From: Trichoplax sp. H2
Taxonomy: Eukaryota; Placozoa; Uniplacotomia; Trichoplacea
DNA length: 23,888 bases
NCBI GenBank assembly: GCA_003344405.1
Contig: NOWV01000409.1
Coordinates: forward strand, 1 to 23,888
Direction of reading: 5' to 3'
The notes under the pieces: model-generated
The model's input: the letters and a program-made list of their open reading frames with translations, nothing else
What the model was told of the DNA's origin: nothing
The model's database searches: none
Shown here: piece by piece, positions 1 to 11,300 of the stretch
How positions within the stretch are numbered: the first letter of the stretch is position 1
Layout of the letters: each line of letters opens with the position of its first letter
Translations under genes and position numbers: made by a program

Positions 1-282
1 TTTCCTTTACAGTACCACAAACAACCCATAATATTCTTTAATTTACAGTCTTTTGATTTGATGTATGTATAAAATGATATCTCTTTTTCCCAAGGTAAGT
101 TATCTTTTGCGTTATAAAGCTGCAGCCACCCCAAATTATTCACTCCGTAATTATGAGGTAATTCGACTTTAATGTAAACCTTGTATCAAAGTTAAATATT
201 CGTAAGAGCTTTACGCGAATCACAGCTTACATGCTGTTCTGTACTACCGGTGATAGATAATATTTATCACAGTAAATAAATG

Positions 283-510
283 ATATGTCTATACCGTTTA
301 AAAATCTTAGCAAAATATAACGTAATTTTAGTGATTTTAGCTATTGTGCTAGCCACGTAAACATTAGACTAATTGGATTTATAATTCATTAATTAATTAA
401 TTTATAAGAAACTATTTCTTACTGGTGAAATTGCATCTCCCTTAAATATTATTATAGTGTACTCTAGAATTTACGCCATAAAAAAGACCTAGTTATGCCA
501 TGCAATCGCC
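283..510. repeat. Direct repeat, copy 1 of 2
   Basis: About 228 bp matching 560-788 in the same orientation at roughly 85-90% identity by eye, ending exactly at the gap. Confidence 0.85.
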
Positions 511-530
511 NNNNNNNNNNNNNNNNNNNN
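511..530. other. Assembly gap (20 N)
   Basis: Twenty Ns. Similar sequence precedes and follows it, suggesting overlapping contig ends. Confidence 0.95.
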
Positions 531-559
531 TATTTCTTCACGGTAGTTCGTACCGTGAC

Positions 560-788
560 ATATGCCTATACCGTTTGAAAATCTTAGCAAAATATAACGT
601 CATTTTAGTAATTTTAACTATTGTGCTGGCAAGGTGAATATTAGACGAATTGGATTTATAATTAATTCATTAATTAATTTATAAGAAACTATTTCTTACT
701 GATGGAACTGCATCTCCCTTTAATATTATAATAGTTTACTCTACAATTTATGTTATAAAGAAAGAGCTACTTATATCATGCAATCGCC
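560..788. repeat. Direct repeat, copy 2 of 2
   Basis: The counterpart of 283-510. It begins about 30 bp after the gap. It is either a divergent allele or an old tandem duplication. Confidence 0.85.
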
Positions 789-1239
789 TTATGCACTTGT
801 TTCGCTCATTGCAAGAATATCATAACGATACTTTCGATCTAACAATAGTCATTATACGGAGTAACGTACAGTAAATGCTATTGATCCAGTTTAGATTGTG
901 CAATAGTTAAAGCGAGTATTGGACATAAGAAGTTTATGATTGTGTTGGATATTGCTGAAAGATTTTAAAATTAGCCCTGCCAAGCCAAGATAGTTGATAA
1001 TTTTCAATAAAGATAACAAATCTTATAAAAAGGATTACCTTAGATAGTTCAGGGTTACTGGAGAGTGCAATGACAAGTGATGGATGAATCGAGCCGGTAT
1101 AAATATCTAGATGGAAATTGCCTTTGTGTTATTTAAATAAAGCATACACATCATCGAAACAACGCGTAAATATAATCGTTATGTACTGCTTACTTGTTGT
1201 TAAGATATATGTTACTACTTAACGGTTATAGAACTCTCA

Positions 1240-1245
1240 TTTAAT
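1240..1245 (-). promoter_or_regulatory. Possible polyadenylation signal (ATTAAA)
   Basis: The minus strand reads ATTAAA about 20 bases past the stop codon of the terminal exon. Hexamers like this are common by chance in AT-rich DNA, so it is only a candidate 3' end. Confidence 0.3.
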
Positions 1246-1265
1246 AAGGCGTCAGAGTACATTAA

Positions 1266-2352
1266 TCACTTTAATTTAGAAATAGGTCTTAACTTACTCC
1301 CTTGTAGTTGACTGCCTTGAGTTGACTTACGAATTGATCGAAAGAATGTTAAACATGAACAGCAATTTAACTTTCCAATAGCTAAGTTAATGTAATCGAT
1401 AAATGTAGTTGTAAAGAGCGTATAAATGATCGGATTAATACATGAATTTAGTGGCAATGATAACACAGCGATAAATGGTAGTGAATGCGTGTCTAATCCA
1501 AAACCAAAACCTCGAATTAATACTATATATAATGGTAGCCAACATATTAAATCCGTTGCTACAATAGTAATCATTTTAGCGCGAATAATTTTATCATTCT
1601 TTGATAAACGTCTATGAGCTTCTTTACGTGAATTTGCTAATGTCGATAGAATTGCGGCATACATGATTGCAATAAAAATCCAAACGATTAAGGTTAATCC
1701 AGCATAACATAATAGCCATGTTAATAAATATGGGTTATTAAAATTACCAGGTAAGCATGCACTATTGCTAGAATATAGACGATTAATTGACGGTTGATTA
1801 ATACTATAAAGAATTGGTAATCCAACAAATGTGATTGATATCAACCAAAGAACTACCAATGCTAGGATAGTAGTTTTAGTAGATAAGCGATAATTTTGAA
1901 AAGGAAAAACTAGGTGCAGATAACGATCAAGAGTTATTAGAAAAAGCACAAATGTCGACATTAAGCTCGATAATGAGATACAAAACGAGGCCGTTAGACA
2001 TGGTACACTACGTAGCCATATTTCAAAAACTTCATAATAACGATTTGCATAATATACATTGGCTGATGCAATGACAATTAGGTAGATACCCATGATAAAA
2101 TCCGCAGTCGATAAATTAATTAATAACATTTTTACTATTCCAAATTTATTAGAAGAATATTTTTGAGAATGCCACCTTATAGAAACCGTGTTACCAACGA
2201 CTGAAATTATACCAATTACCCAGATAAATACACGCAATAAATCATGCGCCAAAATATTATAGCATGTAGATAAGCTAAATTGATTCGGATTTGGTCTGCA
2301 TACAATTACTGAGGATGGCGCAACGCAACATAAGTATTCACGTGTCGAATGT
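1266..2352 (-). CDS. Terminal exon: cysteine hinge, 7TM domain and C-terminal tail of the LGR
   Basis: The exon starts at 2352 after a pyrimidine-rich acceptor ending ctatag and stops at TGA 1268-1266. It is phase 2, 1087 bp, with no intron. It opens with a 33-residue hinge containing YLCC-x-AP and CRPNP, resembling the CRYAP...CKPN hinge of relaxin receptors. Counting from Leu at 2252: TM1 LLRVFIWVIG...GN, TM2 LSTADFIMGIYL with Asp51, TM3 cysteine Cys85, DRY at 109-111, second-loop Cys166 as the likely disulphide partner, CWLP at 237-240 in TM6, NPIIY at 273-277 in TM7, and CCSC at 297-300 as a likely palmitoylation site. Leu2252 is a TTG codon inside the reading frame, not a start. The tail is short (about 30 residues) and basic. 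Rhodopsin-like LGR identity is sure; assignment to type C (RXFP-like) is likely. Confidence 0.93.
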
Positions 2353-5300
2353 CTATAGTTAATAGACGAAGGACAATTTAAATTAGAAGGAAATAGGTAT
2401 TTTAAGGCTATATTACCAGTAATAAAACGTTTTATAAATTAAATAAATTATTAAAATCAATGAATTGAAAATGGGTTATATTGAATTTAAATATCCATTA
2501 AAAAATTGTTAATTGTTTGAACTCAACATCTAGCATAAGCTGATGAATAGACTTCTAGCAAGTAGGGAGTAGCATTAACTTTCAGGGAAATTTATGATTA
2601 TGGTTTTGTTACAGCATTTTGGAGAAAATATGGGAACTTTTCCTTTCCACGTTACAACGCTAATACATTCGTAAAGTAGTTTTGTGCTAAAATATGTAAG
2701 TAAAGTTATTCTGTTTTAAATATTTTATTTAGCATGTAACTACTTCAAAATACACCATGAAATCGATGCCCTTTCTTATCAGTATTTTAATTTATTAATA
2801 AATAAGTTTTTTAGAAGCAGGTGTATGACGGAGTGCAGACTCCAAGAGTTTATCGTAGCTTTAGTGTGATCAATTAAGATTTTTATTTGTTGATAAACTT
2901 TTATTAGTTGTTGATAACCCTTTATTAGTTATTGTTGATAACCCTTATTTATTAGCTACTAGCTAATTGCAATTTTATTAGTAGTCTGATCACACTCGTT
3001 GTAGACTCTGTGCATGATAGTGCATGATAGTGCAATCAGAAAATTTAGAGTAGAGAGTGTAAGAAGATTCTTTTGAAGAACTTGTTGAATTTCAAAGGCT
3101 TTCGGGGTCGAACTGTTATAAGTGAAGACGTTCTTCCTTTTATTAGGTAGTATGGTGGTTGACAGTTTCAGTTCTGTCGTTATCCTTTTTATATCTTCAC
3201 TTACAGTACTTAGAATTAAGTCTTTAGAAGTTTGTTTGATCTGACTCTCGAGCTGTAAAACGTTCTCAAAAAATATAGATTCGGCTTGGCCTAATTAGAG
3301 AAACCTCTCAGATTCTTATACTTATAATATGCTTGTAATTCAAATATGATATATCAACATTGTACATCCGATAATAAATCATAACGTGCAATAAATAAAA
3401 GTAAAGTATTAAGAAATCGTAAAATTTTATTTGTTATGCTTGAAGTGTACATGAATGAGCGTACAAAAATCTTAAACGCATTCTGTGTCAAACTGCTAAA
3501 TGAAAACTGCTTCTCTTTAAATCATCCCTTTGTCATTGATGTTATATCGAACTACATAAAAATAGGAGATTCTAGTATATATACGTACTTACATGCTTCG
3601 AATGCCTGCTACACCACCGAAAGAGCGGGAATTAAAATTTATTAACGGATTATCTTTCAAAACCCTGCGAAAGAATCGTAAAAGTGAAATAAGAATTTAG
3701 TTTTTACTGCTAGCAGTATCTCAGATATTGTGGATATCTGAAATTTCCTTACTTCTTATGCCAATGCTAATTATCTTTTGAGATCTAGCCTTAATTTTAA
3801 TTGTTGTATGTGTAATTAGCATTAGCCATTACAGTTTGTAAAATTGTACTTACAGGTAATTCAGGTCAGGCATACTCCAAAAACAATAGCTATCTAACTT
3901 TTCGATGTTATTGCTATTGAGATTTCTATTAATTTTAAAATTCAGTTATTATTTCATGTTCATAGAATGTATCTTTCAGATATTTCATAAGCGTTAGTAA
4001 TGAGTCAAAATATTGTAAAAATCTAATATTAGCTTAAAATTAGCCATGAATCAGGCATAAAATTAAATAGTTACCTAGGCTGTCAACAAAATATAAGACA
4101 CTAGTTGTTACAAGCTGACATTGGTAACGAGAAAAGTAAAAAATATTAGAAAAGATTACACACCAGAAGTCTACTGTCGGGCTAGTACTCTCCTGCGTAT
4201 ACCACAGCATAATGACAATCTTTATTCTAAGCAGGACATAATAAACTGCATATCTCATCTAGATTAAACTGATGCTTATTTTTATTAAAGGCTAGCTAAT
4301 TTATATTGTAGTCGCGTAAAATTGGTTATCAGTACAAGATAATATTACAGAATTATGTGCCTGTTCGATATGTAAAAGACGTATTAGATATCCTAAATAA
4401 ATTATATATCACCAGTATATTTCTGCATACTTTGTATTGTCATAACTACAAAATGGCTACTATTACTCAGTAAACATGTATATTCTAGCCGATGGCGAAA
4501 CTTCGAAATCACACAAGTTCTAATATCATTCATGAATTATTAAGAACATATAAGGAGAAATTTTACTATATGTGTAAGGGTGTAGTATGTTTCTAGGCAT
4601 ATGAGGATCATTTATAGACAAATTATGGATAATATTTCACTGTAATCCGTACAATTTTTGAAATCTGCTAATGTTCATTATGTATAAACAAGAAATGGAG
4701 CTAAATTGCAGTTCTTAATCTTCTTTATCAGGTATATGAAGTTAAATACTAACAGATAGCGTATTTTTGAAAAGGCAGTTAAAGACAGAAATTTTGGACA
4801 AATTTCGGAGATAATATTTTCGCCGAGGTACCTATAATTAAGACATCGATAAAAGTTTGAATTTTTAACGAGTTAATTAAATCTAAAACAGTAGTGCTAT
4901 ATTGAAAATTTAATATTTTCAAGTATCTGCGAAGCATACTGTCTCAAATAGCAAAGGGTATATTAAATAGGTTAAAACATTTATGCGTATTTATTAATAT
5001 TATGTGCCACTATTACCGTTTAGTATATATTTCAGAAACACGAATAAATAAAATAGCATTTACCCATAGCAATATTTTTAGTATTGTTTAAGTTATCAAC
5101 GTAAATGCATCTATATTCTTATTAATTATTTATTTTCACTAACAATTCTATTAGATTTGGAGTTAAAGTTATTAGCGTCACATATCCCTGATTTCCCATA
5201 TTATTTCGATCCATTACCCTAAATATTTCAGTAAAATTTGAAATTAAGCATGTATATTTAATGCATTCAGAAGACATGCGTAGATTTAGAAGTATAGATG

Positions 5301-8300
5301 CTGGTAATATTAGAATCTTTTAGACTACAGCAAATCTATATTTAAAAAAGGTTTGATAGATATTTATTAGTATAGTCATCAATATTGAATAAGATAATAG
5401 ATGAAGGTAACATGAAGATTCGACAGTTAGCTAGTTTGATGTTCTTACAGTTTCTTAAGGCTACGAAGTATCGGCGCCGATGATGCATGAATGGAGCTTA
5501 TATCATTATCATTTAAATATCTGATGTTTTAAGTAGAAGCAAATGATTATTAGCATAATTATTCAAAAGACATAGTAGATTACAACATTGCAAGCCTTAA
5601 CGATATAGCTTACGGTACTTTATAGCATATTTCGATTAAGATTAGATATGAGTAATAGGTTAAAAATATTTACTGATACAAAAGCTATATAAGGAATATC
5701 TCGGTTCGAGATGTCTCTCTTACTCCCAACCCTCTCACTCGGCTTTTATACTCTTTCTCTAACGGATTGTACGGTGAAGTATCTGTACACAACCTAACAG
5801 TTTGAAAGATACCCACGTTTTTACCTACGTAAAGACTCCTGTTTTAGACATCTTGGTGCTTTAACACATACTGTACAGTGTAACGTATTTTCTTCACTTT
5901 ACATTATCAATATCACAACAAAGCGGCTTTAATTCTAATACCTATGAGAGCATACGGCATTTAGTTTACAGGGATATCTACGATTGGTAACGCTAAATAG
6001 TAGCCTCAGAGAGCATTTTACAGTAGGTTACTGAAGGATTTGTAGCAAACTGTGAAAATAATTTTCATTTACAGATTTTGGATTTCCTTAGAAATCATAG
6101 AAGCGTTTATGAAATCCTTTAGTCGAAGACCGTCTAGATATCTAAAGCAAAAGCAAACCTTAAGTAGACGATAAAATGCTAGATAAATTTGTCAATGAAG
6201 AGATAGCACATACTGAGTATCAGTAAGCAAAGTGAGATAGACTACCTTATTACTAATCTTGGTTTTAATAATTTAAGCGAACGATTACTTACAGACTAGT
6301 AAGATCTGTACCCAGTGACGCAATGAAATTAACTTTTTTAGGAGAAAGTTTGCTAAAGCCTAAGCCCCTTATAAATGACACAGATAAGGTATAGAATTAA
6401 GAAGGTAGAAATTATAGTGCAACAATCAGTCCATTTGCAGGTTGAAATTTTTGAATTTTAAAACATACAGCTAGTCCGGAATATAAATAAGTTATCATTT
6501 GTAAATTTAGTAAGCAAACGTGTAATCATTAAGTACTAACAAGCTCTGAAATGCCATATTTTTGAAAAGGGATTCGTCGATGTCCGATAAATCATTGTTA
6601 TCTAAATATCTAAATTAGTCGTAGATTTTAATAATTCCAGTGCGTTAATTTCATTTTGCTAATTTTTAAAATCAGATAAAACTAGAAAATTTCAATTATG
6701 ACCTTCATTAGGCTAAAGAATATGATAAAGACTTTAAGTTAATCGGAACGTAGATGTGACTTGCTTTAATTATAGTATCAAACAGCGATTTACCTAAAGT
6801 CTCACCACGGTAATAAAATTATCAATTATACGTACGTGTAAATTCTCCGACTACTCTGCCATTGTATAAGATATTTGTCGATAACTATTTACTTTATGTT
6901 TTATACCATACTTACAGGGCTCTTAATCCTGATAACTGTTGAAATGATGATCTATTGAATGCTGAAGCACTGAGATTGCAAAATCTTAAATATCTAATTA
7001 AAAAACAATAAAATATAGATGAAAGTTGCTAAACAACATAGCTATACACAACACATGTTACTAAATTCTACATAGGATTCAGTTGTCTATGTCCTTGCAT
7101 TGTTAAAATACGATCAATACGATATTTGATGAAGTTCAGTTATCAAATTAAGAATAAACTGTTTCCTAAGCTTGTGTTATTACTATCGATTTGTAACTAT
7201 TCAATCGTTAAAAACCGAGTATTTTACGGTTTGCCTTATTTAGCTATAAACAAGATGAAATTCTGTACATTTAATTTTTATTTTATTTTTTCCTAGAATA
7301 TTTACAGAGCAAAGAGTGGTTTCAAATTCAGAAAGAGTTTGAAGTTTAACGTTCGTAGATTTCGGCAATAGTCTATTTGTCTACAAAATACATCACGATC
7401 GATAGAATAAGCTTATAATATAACACGTAGTTTTTATCACATTTATGGTGTATTATTATCACATTAAAGTACTTGAAAATTCATCTTACAGGTACTTTAG
7501 TCGATTTAATCCATAGAATGCTTGTTGATTTAGATACTGCAATCTCTCATTCCCAAGCCACCTAATTATGTTGATATTTCATTATGCCTGTACAATCACT
7601 TTCTTTATTACAATTTAAAATCAAGTGACAGTAAAGTAATGTTATAAAGACTGTAAACTTTCTTAAAAGCTCATATTCAGATAGTTGAACAGTTAATAAA
7701 TAATTTTCCATTTTATATTAATTAAATATGTCTATTATTTCCTTACAGGGTCTCTAGATCTTGTAAATTTACAAAGACAAAGTCAGGAACTGATTCTATT
7801 CTGTTTAAAGTCAAATTTCTATCATAAGAATTGAAAAATAATTAGACTTGCTGAAAAGCTGCGATACCAAACGAATGATAAATTACAATTTATTAGATAT
7901 TCAACGCTTTAACTATAGTTGTGATAATGAAATTTCAGGTAAGAATTCAAAGAGTATCTAATGTATTTAATTTTCACCTACAGAGAAGTTAAGTAAGGAA
8001 TATTTGCAAATAAAGAAGCAGTAATCCTTGNNNNNNNNNNNNNNNNNNNNTTGATATTTCATTATGCCTGTACAATCACTTTCTTTATCACAATTTAAAA
8101 TCAAGTGACAGTAAAGTAATGTTATAAAGACTGTAAACTTTCTTAAAAACTCATATTCAGATAGTTGAACAGTTAATAAATAATTTTCCATTTTATGTTA
8201 ATTAAATATGTCTATTATTTCCTTACAGGGTCTCTAGATCTTGTAAATTTACAAAGACAAAGTCAGGAACTGATTCTATTCTGTTTAAAGTCAAATTTCT

Positions 8301-11300
8301 ATCGTAAGAATTGAAAAATAATTAGACTTGCTGAAAAGCTGCGATATCAAACGAACAATAATTAAAATCTAATAAATTTTAAAATAGATATGACCAAAAA
8401 AGAATTCTATAATTATGTCTTATGTACACTTTAAAATAATTTCGAGTTTCGAAATTTTAATGATAAATTACAAGTTATCAGATATTCAATGCTATAACTA
8501 TAGTTGTGATAATAAAGCTTCAGGTAAGAATTAAAAGATTATCTAATGTATTTAATTTTCACCTACAGAGAAGTTAAGTAAGGAATATTTGCAAATAAAG
8601 AAGCAGTAATCCTTGCCAGTCGGTTTCTAGATAAATCTCTTATGAGTAAATAATCACAAATTGACAATGTTGTCAGTATCTACTCAATGATGGGTTTCAT
8701 CGTATATTAGTGTATGTCTATGTAATAGTATTATTACAAGTTCTGCAGCACTGCTAGATTCCCAAAAGCGTTTTCATCAACAAAACTAATCTTGTTTAAG
8801 GCCAAATCCCTAAATTCAAAGTAACAGAAATAAGCATTTTAGATTATCCTATTATCAATGTCGGTTCTAGAAATTGAGCGTTTTCTACAATAGTACCAAA
8901 CTAGCTTGAAATCTTAACTAAACGTTGATTAATTAACGTATGCTATCTGTTATATGAGAGCTCGTTCTAGTCATTAGCACAAATTTTAAATATAAATTTT
9001 AATAGTAAATCGCATAATAGTTATAATTGTAGCTAGCATGAGCAAATCTAGAAAGTTAGAGCTCGGATTTAAGTGAGTAAGTTTAAGCATAAAGGATAAT
9101 TCTAATATTGTAACCTATTTATATACAGATATAATTATCAAAAATCTAGTGATCGATAATATTAACACTCTTTTAGTTGGGTAGGTATTACATATGTTAG
9201 TGCGGCAGATAACTATTACATATTCAGAGTTATTAGTATTTGTTAAGCACCTATTACATATATGTGCTATCACGCTTAAATAATATAGTTATCATGCTTG
9301 TTGTTACACAATTGCACGCGTTTTGTGTTCGCCTAAAATGTAATTTTACGCGTGTAACTCATGGATAAACATACTTCATTTGTTACTATTTAAACGGATA
9401 TTTGTTATTAATTGAATAGTATTTTTGTAGTACAGAGTTTTGTACTTCTTCTGCGCAGTTCTTTAAGACTGGTATAATTTTACGTTCATCCTTCCCTTAC
9501 ATGCTACTTCCATTCTGTACTCATCCGTTCATACCTCACGATTGCATACGCTGATTTACGCTTATAGATGATATTAACTATAAATCTGCCTTATCTTGTT
9601 TTTTTACAATTTTCCTAATAAACTTTACGTTATCTACATATTATACGAGGTTTATTACTTGACTCAAGCAGTATTACGAACCACATAAATAACATCAGGT
9701 TATGGACTATACCTCCGAATATTTAACAAGCACTGGGAGTAGATATAAACAGATATTTTAAATACTTACACGATGGTTAATGGTGAAGATGAAGAGAATG
9801 TGTGAAGTGGAATACGATCTATAGAGTTGTTACTTAGTCGGCTAAATTAAGAAATTAATAAATGTGACCAACATTAGCGACTCTACTTTGGTTTAAGTAT
9901 TAAGTAATTTATTACAATGGCATACATTTCTTTTAATGCCTTTACATCGATAAAGGTATTCGTCTCGATGGTAGTAATCTTGTTTCCTGATAGATTTCTA
10001 AAAGATATTAGAAAATATGTTTTATTTGCTAATGCAACCATCAACATGGAAGTACAAAAACTAGTGAATTTGTGAAATGCCTAGTAAATTTGGGAAATGC
10101 CTAATGTATACTTAGCAATCATTTACTCAAATTTTGGTTGTCTATCCAGCACGAATATTTTTTATGTAATAAATTAAGTAACTATATTTTCGCTTCACCC
10201 GTTTAGAAATCATTTATACTCAAATTTCGAACTTCATTTAATTTATCTAAAGTACGTCCCAGAGTGACCTAGTTTAAACCATAAGAAACTATAACACTTT
10301 TCATTGTAAGTAAGATTTGTTTCGGTAGTGACATTATTTACTTTAAAGTTATCTGATAAATAAACGCTTTGATGAAATTCAATATAGTATTTATAAAAAA
10401 TGTAAGCCACTAGAAAAGTGTGTATTTAAAAAGAGCTATACGGATAAGAGTTTATATTCGATATCCGTCCCTATGCAATCCCTTCTTATGATTCAAAAAT
10501 TATTATTTTACACATTTAATATTACGTTTTCTATACTCTTTGTAATTGTTGTAAGATATAAGCAGCTATACATGTAGCGATACAAACACGTGTAGTAAAT
10601 TGTGACTACAATTTTTTAGTCTAATCTTCTATAGGTCAGGCTTCGGCAGTTCTCGGAGAGAATCAGACTCTCATTCATGTTACATTGGATGGTTAATATC
10701 TTCCGATATTATTGAGGAACTCATACAATGAACATAAGTTAAGCTAAGACGGATTTCTTATTAAGGTAATGATAGTTTTGCCATATATCAAACCAGATAT
10801 TTAATACAATATGTATTAGCCAGAGTATCTGAGCTCTAGTCATTAACTTTGTTTATAGCATTACAATTTGCAGTTATATAACGATATCAACAATAATACG
10901 TACATTATTTTCAAATAATTGCAGGCTGTAAATTGTAGACGATTGATTTTTCTGATTAAATTTCCACTAACATCTCTTAAAACATTGTAATTAAAGGTGA
11001 TTCGAAATTATTAAAGTATACATTGATAGGCTTGGTAGCTAATTCATTTTCTTAAAAGTCTATATTTTTAACTTACAACATTTTCAATTGTGTACCATTA
11101 CATAAGTGATCAGGTAAGGCATGTAAGCGATTATTAGGTATGAAACTAGTTTCAAGATATAGAATTAATTCAAATCGCATGTTATTATCGATAATACAAT
11201 CAGCATAACGCTTCTAGTCTGGGAATCATAACATTGCATGTAATATAAAACAATAGCTACTTACAGGTAATACAAATATGGGAAATTAAAAAATAAATCT

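Larger units (their letters stand above)
1..1265. other. Downstream flank, no gene recognised
   Basis: No supportable coding exon or RNA gene on either strand. It holds the 511-530 gap and the repeat 283-510 / 560-788. A donor-like site at 46-47 follows a 36-bp open LRR-like stub, too short to call. Confidence 0.5.
2353..3592 (-). other. Last intron, with repeats and an open frame
   Basis: About 1.24 kb, among the longest introns. It contains tandem repeats at 2887-2956 enclosed by a 10-bp inverted repeat, a 10-bp tandem at 3011-3034, and an open minus-strand frame at 2962-3294. No LRR exon seen. Confidence 0.7.
7571..8030. repeat. Near-identical block, copy 1 (probable allelic contig end)
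   Basis: Matches 8051-8615 with only a few substitutions, apart from a 105-bp indel. Contains one complete and one truncated LRR exon. Confidence 0.9.

Noticed and set aside
11-82. 72-bp segment after a cttac-like site at the window start
   Set aside because: Stop in frame. Only a 36-bp stub (47-82) remains open, and its acceptor is purine-rich.
1426-1617. 63-codon plus-strand open frame
   Set aside because: Antisense to the conserved TM6-TM7 part of the 7TM exon; a composition shadow.
3436-3645. 69-codon plus-strand open frame starting with Met
   Set aside because: Overlaps the LRR exon 3593-3664 on the other strand; no splice or homology support.
4040-4258. 72-codon minus-strand open frame
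   Set aside because: Lies in an intron, shows no LRR pattern and has no suitable splice sites.
4940-5010. LRR-like frame YLKILNFQYST ... DLINSLK
   Set aside because: Good acceptor, but no GT in phase 2 before the neighbouring exon.
5684-5780. TATA-like box plus purine run as a second promoter (minus strand)
   Set aside because: TATAAAAG at 5742-5749 is common by chance in this composition, and the exon phase runs straight through the region.
5825-5896. 72-bp open segment with donor AG|gtaaaa
   Set aside because: No LRR pattern, and an Arg junction codon.
7967-8191. Open frame running across the N gap
   Set aside because: It reads through Ns and joins two contig ends, so it cannot be a real product.
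10298-10366. 69-bp open segment YLSDNFKVNNV
   Set aside because: Weak donor (AA|gtgtta) and a Lys junction codon, out of register with the array.
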